Shown one piece after another: positions 26,322-35,667 of a stretch of 64,000 bases of DNA (position 1 is the stretch's first letter; the number at the start of each line of letters is the position of its first letter). Both the position numbers and the translations under genes were made by a program. Where the stretch lies: contig JBCCDA010000004.1 in assembly GCA_039033215.1 (NCBI GenBank), positions 1 through 64,000 on the forward strand. The letters are read 5' to 3'. Source of the DNA: Thermohalobaculum sp039033215. GTDB taxonomy: Bacteria; Pseudomonadota; Alphaproteobacteria; Rhodobacterales; Rhodobacteraceae. The notes under the pieces were generated by a model. It saw only the letters and a list, made by a program, of their open reading frames with translations, made no database searches and was not told where the DNA came from.

Positions 26322-28021
26322 AGATGGACCGCGCCCAGTATGCCCGCCTCTATGGCCCCACCACCGGCGACATGGTCCGGTTGGGCGATACCTCGCTGCT
26401 GGCGGAGGTCGAGGGCGACCATGCCCATCCCGGCGACGAGCTGACCACCGGTGCGGGCAAGGCCATGCGCGACGGCGAGGGTTTTCGCACCCGTGGTACC
26501 GACGCCAACAATGCGCTGGATCTGGTCGTGCACAACGCGATGATCATCGATCCGGTGCTGGGCATCATCAAGGGCGATATCGGTGTGCGTCGCGGGCGCA
26601 TCGTGGGCGTTGGCAAGGCAGGCAATCCGGAGATCATGGCGGGCGTGACGCCGGGGCTCGACACGGGGCCGAACACCACGATCATGCACGGCGACCAGAT
26701 GATCGTGACCCCCGGCGTGATCGAGGCGCACGCGCACTTCCTGTCGCCGGAGCAAGCCCACCACGCACTGGCGGGCGGCTGCACCACCATGATCGGGATG
26801 AGCCCGGGTCCACACTTTGACGTCTCGTGTTCGGGCCCGCATACGCTGGGGCGGCTGATCCAGGCCTGCGATGAGTACCCGATCAACTTTGGCTTCCTGG
26901 GACGTGGGTCCTCGGACCCCGAGGCGGTCACCGAAAGCGTTGCGGGCGGGGCGCTGGGCGTGAAGATCCACGAGGATTTTGGCGCCTCTCCCGCCGTGAT
27001 CGATGGCTGCCTGCGCGCGGCGGACGCCTCGGACTTCTCGGTCCACATCCACACCGACACGATAAACGAGTTCGGCTTCTACCAGGACACCATGGCCGCC
27101 GTCGCCGACCGCACCATCCATATGTACCACACCGAGGGCGCGGGCGGTGGGCATGCGCCCGACATCCTGGCGGTGAACGGGTTTGCCAACGTGCTGCCGT
27201 CCTCGACCAACCCCACCAATCCCTTCACGCCCGCGGCGTTGGAGGAAGGGGTGCCGATGACCATGCTCGCCCACATGATGAGCTATGAGCTGCCCGAGGA
27301 CGTGGCCTTCGCCGAGGCGCGTATTCGCCCGCAGACCATGGTGGCCGAGGACTTCCTGCACGATATGGGCGCGATCTCGATCTTCGCGACGGATACACAG
27401 GGGATGGGACGCCTGGCCGAGAACATGACCAAGGCGTTCCAGCTCGCCTCGATCATGAAGGACCGCATCGGGCGCCTGCCCGAAGAGGCAACCGCCCGCG
27501 CCGACAACGAACGGATCCTGCGCTACATGGCCAAGCTGACGATCAACCCGGCAATCGCGGCGGGGATAGACGGGCATGTGGGCTCGATCGAGCCGGGCAA
27601 GATGGCCGATCTGGTGTTCTGGCGTCGTGACCACTTTGGGGCCAAGCCGCAAATGGTGGTGAAATCCGGCGAGATCGTCTGGTCGGTGATGGGCGACGGC
27701 AACGGCAGCTTCATAGGGGCCGAACCGCTGATCCACCGCCCCATGTGGGGCTCGCTGGGCACGGTCAAGCACAAGATCGGGGTAACCTTCGCCAGCCAGC
27801 TCGCCATCGACAACGACGTCGTCGGGCGCCTGGGCGTGCAGAAGGAGATCCTGCCCATCACCTCAGTCCGTGCCCTGGGCAAAAAGCACATGATCCGCAA
27901 CGATACCTGTCCCGACATCGCCGTCGACCCCGCGACGTTCGAGGTGCGGGCCGACGGCACGCTGCTCCACGCCGAGGCCGCCACGCGCGTGCCGTTGGCG
28001 CGCAGCCACTTCCTGCGATGA
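26318..28021 (+). CDS. ureC: Urease alpha subunit UreC with an altered active-site flap
   Basis: Catalytic subunit of 567 residues. By alignment to Klebsiella urease, all nickel ligands are kept: H138 and H140 (EAHAHF), carbamylated K216 (GVKIHED), H245 (VHIHTDT), H271 (YHTEGAGGGH) and D359 (ATDTQGMGR); catalytic H218 and D220 are present. The mobile flap is different: the classical C-H-H-L-D is A318-H319-M320-M321-S322, so the flap cysteine is alanine while the general-acid histidine stays. Klebsiella mutants with alanine at that cysteine are known to remain active, so urease function is plausible, but the rate, pH response or substrate may differ. Confidence 0.92.
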   Translation: MKMDRAQYARLYGPTTGDMVRLGDTSLLAEVEGDHAHPGDELTTGAGKAMRDGEGFRTRGTDANNALDLVVHNAMIIDPVLGIIKGDIGVRRGRIVGVGKAGNPEIMAGVTPGLDTGPNTTIMHGDQMIVTPGVIEAHAHFLSPEQAHHALAGGCTTMIGMSPGPHFDVSCSGPHTLGRLIQACDEYPINFGFLGRGSSDPEAVTESVAGGALGVKIHEDFGASPAVIDGCLRAADASDFSVHIHTDTINEFGFYQDTMAAVADRTIHMYHTEGAGGGHAPDILAVNGFANVLPSSTNPTNPFTPAALEEGVPMTMLAHMMSYELPEDVAFAEARIRPQTMVAEDFLHDMGAISIFATDTQGMGRLAENMTKAFQLASIMKDRIGRLPEEATARADNERILRYMAKLTINPAIAAGIDGHVGSIEPGKMADLVFWRRDHFGAKPQMVVKSGEIVWSVMGDGNGSFIGAEPLIHRPMWGSLGTVKHKIGVTFASQLAIDNDVVGRLGVQKEILPITSVRALGKKHMIRNDTCPDIAVDPATFEVRADGTLLHAEAATRVPLARSHFLR

Positions 28022-28031
28022 GGCGGCCGAC

Positions 28032-28637
28032 ATGACCGCGGCACGTGTTGGCATCGGCGGGCCCGTAGGTTCGGGCAAGACGGCGCTGATCGAGCGTCTG
28101 CTGGAGCATTTTGCCGAAGACGGGACCGAGGCCGCCGTGATTACCAACGACCTGGTCACGGACGAGGATGCCGAGCGCCTTCGCCGGAGCGGGCGCCTGC
28201 CGCCCGAACGCATCCTCGCGGTGCAGGCCGGGGCTTGTCCGCACACGGTGATCCGCGAGGATCCGACGCCCAACCTCGCCGCCGCCGACCGGCTGGACCG
28301 CCAGTTCCCGGATCTGGATCTGCTGCTGCTGGAAAGCGGCGGCGACAACCTGGCCTCCACGTTCTCGTTGGATCTGGTCGATTGGTGGATGTTCGTGATC
28401 GACGTCTCGGGGGGCGATGACATCCCCCGAAAGCGTGGGCCCGGCGTGATCAAGAGCGACCTGCTGGTCATCAACAAGACCGACCTCGCCCCGCACGTCG
28501 GCGTCAACCTCGAAACAATGTTTGCCGAAGCGGCGCGCGTGCGCAGCGACGCCCCGGTCCTGGGCACGAACTGCCGCGTCGGAGAGGGGATCGCCGCGGT
28601 TGTCGCCGAGATCCGGGCCGCTGTCCTCTTTCGATGA
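28032..28637 (+). CDS. ureG: Urease accessory GTPase UreG
   Basis: 201-residue GTPase that drives nickel insertion. P-loop G10-P-V-G-S-G-K-T17, nickel-binding C-P-H in GACPHTVIREDP, LLLLESGGDNLA, and the guanine-specificity motif NKTD (LVINKTDLAPHVG). No histidine-rich N-terminal tail. It overlaps ureD by 4 bases. Confidence 0.95.
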   Translation: MTAARVGIGGPVGSGKTALIERLLEHFAEDGTEAAVITNDLVTDEDAERLRRSGRLPPERILAVQAGACPHTVIREDPTPNLAAADRLDRQFPDLDLLLLESGGDNLASTFSLDLVDWWMFVIDVSGGDDIPRKRGPGVIKSDLLVINKTDLAPHVGVNLETMFAEAARVRSDAPVLGTNCRVGEGIAAVVAEIRAAVLFR

Positions 28638-29434
28638 ATGCGCCCCTGGACATGCGGTTGGCGATGCCTTCGCTGGATCTGACAATCGCCCTGGGTGCCG
28701 ACGGCGCCAGCCGTCTCGCCCGGCGGCGGGTGGCCTATCCCTGGTCCGTGGGCCGTGGTTACCCGGGTAAGCCGGGGGAGCCGCTGACTGTCATCCCCCA
28801 GGTCGCAGGCGCGGGCTTGCTGGCCGGGGACCATGTCTTGCAGCGGATCCACGTTGCCCAGGACGCAGCACTCCGCCTGCAGAGCGCCGGGGCCATGCTG
28901 ACCTACGGCACGCCTGGAGGTCCCGCCTGCCGAACGGACTGGGCGCTCGACGTCGAGGCAGGGGCCCGGGCGTTCGTGATCTCGGAACCCTACGTGTTGT
29001 TTCCCGATGCGGGCCTGAGGCTGCGCCAGACCATCACGATTTCTCCTGGTGCACGAGTCGTTGCCTGTGAGGGCATGGTCTCTGCCCCGGGGGCGAGCAC
29101 CTCCGAGTGGCAGACCGAGACCTTGGTCCAGCGCCCAGACGGCACACTGCTGTTTCGGGATCGTCAGCGGGCCAGCGCAGAGATGTTGGCCACAAATGCG
29201 GGTCTGCCGGGTGGATGGACCGCCTTTGGCACGGTCTTGGTACTGACCCCGGACGCGCAGCGGATGCGGGCGGTGATCGAGGCTACTGTGCGCGCCACAA
29301 CCTCCCCGGCTTCCGTTGGCGTGGCGCCCTTGCCGCGCGGCCTCGGCGTCTGCGCCCGGATCGCAGCACCGGACGGGCAAACACTACGCGACGCCCTGTT
29401 CGGGATGTCGTCAGCTGCGCTGCTCTGCGCCTAG
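28634..29434 (+). CDS. ureD: Urease accessory protein UreD (UreH)
   Basis: 266-residue scaffold protein forming a complex with UreF and UreG on apo-urease. Recognisable blocks are IPQVAGAGLLAGDHVLQRIHV, ALRLQSAGAMLTYGTPGG and the beta-rich middle (ARAFVISEPYVLFPDAGLRL). It is divergent but in the expected place. It ends the nine-gene rightward operon; the 173 bases after it hold only a terminator hairpin. Confidence 0.82.
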   Translation: MNAPLDMRLAMPSLDLTIALGADGASRLARRRVAYPWSVGRGYPGKPGEPLTVIPQVAGAGLLAGDHVLQRIHVAQDAALRLQSAGAMLTYGTPGGPACRTDWALDVEAGARAFVISEPYVLFPDAGLRLRQTITISPGARVVACEGMVSAPGASTSEWQTETLVQRPDGTLLFRDRQRASAEMLATNAGLPGGWTAFGTVLVLTPDAQRMRAVIEATVRATTSPASVGVAPLPRGLGVCARIAAPDGQTLRDALFGMSSAALLCA

Positions 29435-29607
29435 CCACATAGTCGCTATGTTCTTCGGCGATGTCTGCCGCCCAGATCTCGTTCGGACGGACCACCTGCG
29501 TACTGCGCAGCAGATACGCACGGCTTTGAGGCCCCTTCGCCGCTCAGCGAACGCCGGTCATGGAGGTTTTGGCCCCTCTCAAAGACCGCACCGCGATCAT
29601 AGCAGTA

Positions 29608-29642
29608 CCCGCTCAACCGACAGGTTCTGTCGGCTGAGCGGG
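29608..29642. terminator. Shared hairpin between ureD and ilvC
   Basis: CCCGCTCA-A-CCGACAG pairs with CTGTCGG-C-TGAGCGGG around a 3-base loop, one internal mismatch. It lies between two convergent genes and could serve both; neither side has a T run. Confidence 0.6.
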
Positions 29643-29664
29643 ATGGGTGTCAGGTAGCTGGTTC

Positions 29665-30687
29665 TCAGTTCTTCGCCTTGTCCACCAGCTGGTTCTCGGC
29701 GATCCACGGCATCATGGCGCGCAGCTTCTTGCCCACTTCCTCGATCTGGTGGGCGTCGTTGTTGCGGCGGATGGCCTTGAACATCGGCAGGCCGGCCTTG
29801 TACTCGCGCATCCACTCGCTGACGAACTTGCCGTCCTGGATGTCTTTGAGGACCGATTTCATCCGCGCCTTCGTCTCGTCATAGGGCAGGATCTGCGGGC
29901 CGGAGTGATACTCGCCGAACTCTGCCGTGTTCGAGATCGAGTAGTTCATGTTCGCGATGCCGCCTTCGTAGATCAGGTCCACGATCAGCTTCACCTCGTG
30001 CAGGCACTCGAAATAGGCCATCTCGGGCTCGTATCCGGCCTCGACCAGCGTCTCGAAGCCCATGCGGATCAGCTCGACCAGGCCGCCGCACAGCACCGCC
30101 TGCTCACCGAAGAGATCCGTCTCACACTCTTCCTTGAAATCCGTCTCGATGATGCCCGACCGGCCGCCGCCGATGGCCGAGCAATAGGACAGCCCGATCT
30201 CCAGCGCGCGGCCCGAGGCATCGTTATGGACAGCCACGAGGCACGGCACACCGCCGCCCTTGGTGAACTCGCCGCGGACGGTGTGGCCCGGGCCCTTGGG
30301 CGCCATCATGATGACGTCGACGCCGGGCTTGGCTTCGATCAGCCCGAAGTGCACGTTCAGACCGTGAGCGAAGGCGATTGCGGCCCCCTCGCGCAGATTG
30401 TCGTGGATATGCGCATAATACGTCTCGGCCTGCAGCTCGTCCGGCATGGCCATCATCATCACGTCGCACCAGGCTGCCGCTTCGGCGATCCCCATCACCT
30501 GCAGCCCCTCGGCCTCGGCCTTCGCGGCGGATGGTGAGCCCGGGCGCAGCGCCGCGGTCACGTTCTTCACCCCGCTGTCACGCATGTTGAGCGCGTGCGC
30601 ATGGCCTTGCGAGCCATAGCCAACCACGGCCACGTTCTTGTCCTTGATCAGATTGATGTCGCAGTCGCGGTCATAGTAGACGCGCAT
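29665..30687 (-). CDS. ilvC: Ketol-acid reductoisomerase
   Basis: Second enzyme of valine/isoleucine synthesis: rearranges and reduces acetolactate with NADPH and magnesium. 340 residues, the class I length. G23-Y-G-S-Q-G28 binds the cofactor; metal-binding acids appear in TDLFGEQAVLCGG and FECLHEVKLIVDL. The ATG at 30687 follows GGGAGAGGG; upstream codons are not supported. Other ilv genes lie 2.5 kb to the right on the same strand. Confidence 0.97.
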   Translation of the reverse strand: MRVYYDRDCDINLIKDKNVAVVGYGSQGHAHALNMRDSGVKNVTAALRPGSPSAAKAEAEGLQVMGIAEAAAWCDVMMMAMPDELQAETYYAHIHDNLREGAAIAFAHGLNVHFGLIEAKPGVDVIMMAPKGPGHTVRGEFTKGGGVPCLVAVHNDASGRALEIGLSYCSAIGGGRSGIIETDFKEECETDLFGEQAVLCGGLVELIRMGFETLVEAGYEPEMAYFECLHEVKLIVDLIYEGGIANMNYSISNTAEFGEYHSGPQILPYDETKARMKSVLKDIQDGKFVSEWMREYKAGLPMFKAIRRNNDAHQIEEVGKKLRAMMPWIAENQLVDKAKN

Positions 30688-30872
30688 GTCCCTCTCCCTT
30701 GTTCCTTGGCGGTGTCTTGAGATCGCGGCGTGGTTAGAGGAGCCTCGGCGACAAGTCCAGCGGCTTTCAAACACCTGCAACCTTGCCGTCATGGAACTGA
30801 AACGCGATCGCCAAAGGACCGTTATCAACTCACGGTAGCTGACCCCTTCTGTCCAGAACGGGAGATCCTGCC

Positions 30873-32234
30873 ATGAAGTTCACGATGCTCACTGTTGCGG
30901 CCGCTCTGCTGGCGACAACGGCGCTTGCCGATGCAACCAAGGTCACGGCCACCCTGAAGGGCCACGCGATCCTGCCCGCGCAGACCTTCGCGGTGCCACC
31001 CGTCGATGCGCCGCAGGCGTTCACGGTATCCGGGCGGTTCACCCAGCCCGGCAATGCCCGCAACGAGGTGCTCTATTCGCACGAGGGTCGTACCTGGATC
31101 GGCACGGGCGAGAACGAGCGGCGTGCCACCGGCCTCGCGCTTCCGTTCGTGGGTCAGCCCGTGCAGGGGCTTTCGGGCGTTAAGCACATTGGGGGTGGGG
31201 TATACTGGGCACTGAGCGACAATGGGTTCGGGAACAAGGCGAACTCGGCCGATACCATGCTGATGGCGCACAAGATCCGCCCGAACTGGGAGACCGGCAA
31301 GGTCGAGATGCTGGAGACCGTCTTCCTCAGCGATCCCGGCAAGGTGCTGCCCTTCCGCATCACCACCGAGTTCACCGAGAGCCGATATCTGACCGGATCC
31401 GACTTCGACATCGAGTCGATCCAGCCGGTGGGCGACATGCTGTTCTTCGGCGATGAGTTCGGACCGTACGTCTTTGCGACCAACATGGCGGGCGAGGTCC
31501 AGTTCATCACCGAGACGTACCTCGGTGACCGAAAGCTCGTCTCCCCCGATCACCCCGGCCTGAAGCTGCCGAACCTGCCGGGCGAGGTTGTCTTCGATGT
31601 CCGCCGCTCGCGCGGATACGAGGGGATGGCCCAATCGCCGGATGGCACGAAGCTCTACCCCCTGATCGAGGGGCCGATCTGGGACGCCGAGGTGGGCGCG
31701 ATCGAGACCATGGAGAGCGGTCAGGCCTTCCTGCGGATGCTGGAGTTCAGCGTCGCCGACATGGCATGGACCGCGAACAACTGGATGTATCTGCTCGAGG
31801 ATCCTGGCCACGCGATCGGCGATTTCAACATGATCTCCGAGACGCGCGGGCTGGTGATCGAGCGCGATGGCAACGAAGGGGTGCCGGAGCTTGCCTGCGC
31901 CGAGGGCGCCACGGACGAGACCAATTGCTTCGCCCGCCCGGCCGCGTTCAAGCGCGTCTACCTGATCGAGATCGGCGCGCCCGGGACACCTGTCCGGAAG
32001 CTCGCCTATGTGGATCTCATGGACATCGAGGACCCGGACGGAGTGGCGCGCATCGGCGGCAAGGACGGCAAGTTCACCTTCCCGATGGTGACCATCGAGG
32101 ATGTCGACATGGTCGATGCCGAGCACATCATCGTTGGCAACGACAACAATCTGCCGTTCTCCTCGGGCCGCACGATTGGCGAGGCCGATGCGAACGAATG
32201 GATCCTGCTGCATGTCGGCGACATGCTGAAGTGA
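30873..32234 (+). CDS. Secreted esterase-like phytase-family protein
   Basis: 453-residue exported protein. Signal peptide MKFTMLTVAAALLATTALAD; the rest reads as a beta-propeller: QGLSGVKHIGGGVYWALSDNGFGNK, DFDIESIQPVGDMLFFGDEFGPYVF, RGYEGMAQSPDGTKLYPLIEG and EDVDMVDAEHIIVGNDNNLPFS. These are the repeating patterns of the phytase-like domain (PF13449). Members are named for resemblance to phytases and esterases; real substrates are mostly unknown, with phosphate esters a possibility. Own transcription unit. Confidence 0.82.
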   Translation: MKFTMLTVAAALLATTALADATKVTATLKGHAILPAQTFAVPPVDAPQAFTVSGRFTQPGNARNEVLYSHEGRTWIGTGENERRATGLALPFVGQPVQGLSGVKHIGGGVYWALSDNGFGNKANSADTMLMAHKIRPNWETGKVEMLETVFLSDPGKVLPFRITTEFTESRYLTGSDFDIESIQPVGDMLFFGDEFGPYVFATNMAGEVQFITETYLGDRKLVSPDHPGLKLPNLPGEVVFDVRRSRGYEGMAQSPDGTKLYPLIEGPIWDAEVGAIETMESGQAFLRMLEFSVADMAWTANNWMYLLEDPGHAIGDFNMISETRGLVIERDGNEGVPELACAEGATDETNCFARPAAFKRVYLIEIGAPGTPVRKLAYVDLMDIEDPDGVARIGGKDGKFTFPMVTIEDVDMVDAEHIIVGNDNNLPFSSGRTIGEADANEWILLHVGDMLK

Positions 32235-32736
32235 CAGCTGGTCGGTCCGGATGGCGTTGGGGCCCGTGCCGGGCCCCGGCGAGAGCTCTGCTCTCGCGCT
32301 CTCGAGGTACTTCTGGCCAGATGAAGAGCAGCGGGCGGGGAGGGCAAGATCGTCGCGCGTGTACTCCGCGACTGTGGCGCGCCGTGCTCGTCAGAATCTG
32401 TTTGGGGTTTTAATCGAATTTAAAGGACTTTTGACTAGTTCTTCGTCCCGCATGCACCGGGTGGGTCGGCAGATCCCGGCACCCGGAGGTTGACCAGGCG
32501 GCAGCAGTCAGATGCGTCGCTGGTGCCAGGCCCTTCCGGGGCCCGGTCCGAAAAGTCCAGGTGGCCGCGCGGTTCACCGATTTCGCTCCCGGATCCCGTG
32601 CCCGCACGGTTCCAGATCCGACCAGCCGCATCGCCAACCGGTCGGTACAGCGGCGCCTGAGCTTCCCAGACATTCCAGGACCGCTTTCAGCACCATGGAT
32701 GGTCTTGTCATGCCTGGTGCCAGAGGGATTGAGCCT
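32235..32736. other. Intergenic region with no recognisable gene
   Basis: About 500 bases. It holds a small perfect hairpin CGAGAGC/GCTCTCG (32280-32296), a copy of a dispersed repeat (32304-32326) and one AT-rich patch near 32400-32440 that could be a promoter. Short open frames here have no recognisable product. Confidence 0.5.
32304..32326 (-). repeat. Dispersed 23-base repeat, copy 2
   Basis: Reverse-complement match (20 of 23 bases) to 5455-5477. Like the first copy it lies within 100 bases after a gene end. Function unknown. Confidence 0.5.
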
Positions 32737-33255
32737 TCAACCCACGCTCTCGTTCAGGATCAGCTGCTCCCAGAGCTTGCGCGAACAGACGTTCTGCGGC
32801 TGGCTCTCGTCGGGGTTCGCGACCAGACCCAGCCGCAACATCTCGGACGTCACGGCCATCGCCATGAAGTTCGGCAGATCGCGGGCGGTGATGCCGGCCT
32901 CCGCGTCCTCGGGGCCGAAGGCTGGTTGCTCCGCGCGGTCGATCGGGAAGTTGTAGCGTCGCAATTCCTGCGGGTTGCACTTGCCGTCCTCCGGGGTCAG
33001 CCGGATCGCGGCATCGTCCATTGGCGAGCCATCGCGGGTCTGGTCGATTGCGAAGATGACCGAGGTTGCACCGCCAGGGTCGGGCTGCACGGCCATATAG
33101 ATCTCGGGGATGTTCGGCCGGCGCGGCGCTGTGGCCTCGGGGGCCGGTGTGGCCGGGACCTCGGCTGCAGGGGCGGCTTGTTCCGGGGCACTGTCCTTCT
33201 CGACGCAGGCGCCCAGAACCAAAGCGGCCGCGAGCAGCGGCGCCGCCGGCCTCAT
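32737..33255 (-). CDS. Small secreted lipoprotein, function unknown
   Basis: 172 residues. The N-terminus MRPAAPLLAAALVLGAC is a lipoprotein signal with the anchored cysteine at 17, followed by a Pro/Ala/Glu-rich linker to about residue 45. The folded part (IPEIYMAVQPDPGGATSVIF, CNPQELRRYNFPIDRAEQP) has no motif I know. It overlaps the ilvN stop by ATGA and so is translated with ilvN, an odd pairing for a lipoprotein. Confidence 0.7.
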   Translation of the reverse strand: MRPAAPLLAAALVLGACVEKDSAPEQAAPAAEVPATPAPEATAPRRPNIPEIYMAVQPDPGGATSVIFAIDQTRDGSPMDDAAIRLTPEDGKCNPQELRRYNFPIDRAEQPAFGPEDAEAGITARDLPNFMAMAVTSEMLRLGLVANPDESQPQNVCSRKLWEQLILNESVG

Positions 33256-33821
33256 ACCATTCCCTCCGGCCCCCGCGAGGTTGCTGCGACGCCGGTGCGT
33301 GCCAGTTCGACAAGGCCCAGCGGACGCATCAGTTCGGCGAACGCGTCGATCTGTTCGGGCGATTCCGCCAGCTCGAAGATGAAGCTCTCGTGGGTGACAT
33401 CCACGACCCGGGCCCCCATGATCTCGGCCAGACGCAGGGCCTCGACCCGCGGCTCGCCCTTCGAAGCGACCTTGAAGAGAGCCAGCTCGCGCTCGACGTG
33501 GTTGTCGAGATCCGTGAGGTCCGTGACCGAGTGCACGGGCACCATCCGCTCGAGCTGGTTGTGGATCTGGTCGATCACCGCAGGCGTGCCCACCGTGACG
33601 ATCGTGATGCGTGAGCGGTGGCCCGTGTGGTCGGTTTCGGCGACTGTCAGGCTTTCGATGTTGTAGCCCCGGCCCGAGAACAGGCCGATGACGCGCGCGA
33701 GCACGCCGGGCTCGTTGTCGACAAGGACGCTCAGCGTATGGCGCTCCTCGTCCTCGGCCAGTGTGGGTCGGAGGTTGTAGGCGGATTTCCGGTTCGAGCC
33801 CGGCTTCAGAGTCAGGTTCAT
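33252..33821 (-). CDS. ilvN: Acetolactate synthase small (regulatory) subunit
   Basis: Regulatory subunit that confers valine feedback control on acetolactate synthase. 189 residues from the ATG at 33821 (another in frame 15 bases up). An ACT domain lies in RHTLSVLVDNEPGVLARVIGLFSGRGYNI, then ESLTVAETDHTGHRSRITIV, then the C-terminal domain ERELALFKVASKG and FIFELAESPEQIDAFAELMRPLG. Usually next to the large-subunit gene; here 2.7 kb and three sulfotransferase-fold genes separate them. Confidence 0.94.
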   Translation of the reverse strand: MNLTLKPGSNRKSAYNLRPTLAEDEERHTLSVLVDNEPGVLARVIGLFSGRGYNIESLTVAETDHTGHRSRITIVTVGTPAVIDQIHNQLERMVPVHSVTDLTDLDNHVERELALFKVASKGEPRVEALRLAEIMGARVVDVTHESFIFELAESPEQIDAFAELMRPLGLVELARTGVAATSRGPEGMV

Positions 33822-34042
33822 TGGCTTCCCGTCCATCAGGTTTGGCCGCCTTCTAGCGGGTGAAGGCAGTCGGTTGCAATCGGTGCGCGCAAGAACGTGT
33901 CGCTCTTCTGCCCGGACCGGAGCCGTGCATCGTATGGCCGGTACGGGCAGTGGCGTCTATAGAGGCGCCCAAGCGATTCTTCGAACGCGGCTGCCAGGGA
34001 CCTCCTGTCCGCCGGAGTGACGGAGCGGGTCGGGGCTGGCAG

Positions 34043-34864
34043 ATGACACACCCGGTGATCTACCTCTGCTACGGCATGCCCAAGTCGGGGTCGACGCTGG
34101 CGTTCAATCTGACGCGGGCGGCGGCGCTCAGGGCCGGCTTTGACCAGAGCCCAGTGATCGCCGATGCGAGCGGGCGCAAGCCCAACTTCATCCCGCGGAT
34201 CCCCGATCTTGATCTCGATGCTCTGATTGCCCGTCTGCAATCCGAGGGGCGCGAGATGGTGGTCATCAAGACCCACAGCCGTCCCGACCCGTCGGTTCGG
34301 CGCGCGAGCACCCTCGGTCTGCTGCGGGTCCAGGCCGTATGCCGGGATCCTCGGGACGTCGCCCTCTCGATGCGCGATGCCGGGCGTCGGGATGACGCCT
34401 GGGGGCAAGTGGCCCCCGGGCAGCCGATCGGCGATGTCGAGGAGGTGCGCGTGCGCCTTGCCAATCAGGTCCACCGGTTCGAGCGATGGGCCACCATGCC
34501 TGGCTGCCTGACGCTGAGCTATGATGAGGTGGCCTTCGCGACGTCCAGGGCCGCGCGGCGGATCGCGCTCCACATGGGGTTGCCGCCTGCGCCGCGCCGG
34601 GATGCCTGGTCGGCCAAGTCGCGGTTCTCCCAGCTCAATCGCGGGGTACCCAGACGGCATGTCCGGGAGATGAGCGCCGAGCAGGCCGCCGATTGGTATG
34701 CCGAGTTTGGTGCCTTCATCGACAGCCGGTGCGATGGTCTCGGGCAGCCGGACTGGGGCGCGCGGGCCACGACCATGGTGGCGCGGGTGTTGCGCGTGTT
34801 CTTCGACCGCCGCCGGCCAACGAGTGCTCAGGACGCCGAGGCAAGGCATCGGGACGCGATGTAG
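34043..34864 (+). CDS. Sulfotransferase-domain protein
   Basis: 273-residue enzyme likely to transfer sulfate from PAPS. 5'-phosphosulfate loop P13-K-S-G-S-T18 (YGMPKSGSTLAFNL), 3'-phosphate-binding CRDPRDVALSM with the arginine and serine in place, and KTHSRPD before it. The C-terminus is basic. It is on the plus strand, against the ilv genes, and its 3' end overlaps the converging sulfotransferase-like gene by 37 bases. The start at 34043 gives the domain directly; the frame is open upstream but that part overlaps the ilvN leader. Acceptor unknown. Confidence 0.78.
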   Translation: MTHPVIYLCYGMPKSGSTLAFNLTRAAALRAGFDQSPVIADASGRKPNFIPRIPDLDLDALIARLQSEGREMVVIKTHSRPDPSVRRASTLGLLRVQAVCRDPRDVALSMRDAGRRDDAWGQVAPGQPIGDVEEVRVRLANQVHRFERWATMPGCLTLSYDEVAFATSRAARRIALHMGLPPAPRRDAWSAKSRFSQLNRGVPRRHVREMSAEQAADWYAEFGAFIDSRCDGLGQPDWGARATTMVARVLRVFFDRRRPTSAQDAEARHRDAM

Positions 34865-35664
34865 CTACAGGCCCGATCGAGATGGGCGTCGAAGTCTTCG
34901 CTCACCCGGGCGTAGAGTTCCATATCGACCCGGTTCGCATCGAGAATGCGTGATCGCATCTCAGGGCTTAGATCGACTTCGAAGCCCTTGGAAATGTTGT
35001 GCGACGGCACGCGGGCCCAAGGCGCGCCAAAGGCGGCACGAAGGCTATGGATGGCCCTGGTGATCTCGGGTTGCGGGATGACCAGGAAATAGGTCTCCTC
35101 GACCTGCGCCCAGACGTTGTCTTCCGACACCTTGTTGCGGCCAGACGTTGCCGTGAGTTGGCGCGCCTGCGCGTTCTCCGAGCGTGGGCCATGCGCCTCG
35201 CGCAGAGCGTCCCACGCCTCCTCGAAACCGAGCCCCGCGACATGCTGATGATCAGGTATGTCCTCATGACCTTGCAGATACCGGTAACTCGAGACCGCGC
35301 GGGCCACCGGTTCGCGCACCGCCGCGATGTAGAGCGGCGTGCGCGTGAACTGCGTGTGGATCCCGTAAGGGAAGTGCCCGGCCAGAAGCGAGAGATCCGC
35401 GAGATCTTCGTCGGTCATCTCCTCCAGCGGGACGCGACGGTTCATCCGCAGGTCCATCGAGTGGATGGCCCCGACAATCCCCGAGAGCCCATGGGACAGC
35501 GTGGACCCGGCTGTCTTCGGCACGTGGCTGTGGATCAGGATGTGGTCAGCGAAAAACGCCCTGCGTCCGGCGAGATCCGGCTTGTCGCGCCGTTCGGGGG
35601 CCACGGGGCTTTCGCCGGGATCCCAGAAGCTCTTTCTGCGGCGGCGGAAGAGACGCATCGCCAT
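34828..35664 (-). CDS. Sulfotransferase-family protein (Sulfotransfer_2 type), tandem paralogue 1
   Basis: 278 residues. P-loop-like PAPS-binding HVPKTAGSTLS at 47-57, GHFPYGIHTQF, and RTPLYIAAVREPVARAVSSYRYLQ with the R-E-P-V-R..S pattern of heparan-sulfate-type sulfotransferases. The PKTAGST motif and length suit bacterial members of that family. It starts 4 bases after the stop of its paralogue, with which it shares order and many blocks. Acceptor probably a surface carbohydrate; not known. Confidence 0.75.
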   Translation of the reverse strand: MAMRLFRRRRKSFWDPGESPVAPERRDKPDLAGRRAFFADHILIHSHVPKTAGSTLSHGLSGIVGAIHSMDLRMNRRVPLEEMTDEDLADLSLLAGHFPYGIHTQFTRTPLYIAAVREPVARAVSSYRYLQGHEDIPDHQHVAGLGFEEAWDALREAHGPRSENAQARQLTATSGRNKVSEDNVWAQVEETYFLVIPQPEITRAIHSLRAAFGAPWARVPSHNISKGFEVDLSPEMRSRILDANRVDMELYARVSEDFDAHLDRACSYIASRCLASAS

Positions 35665-35667
35665 CGC

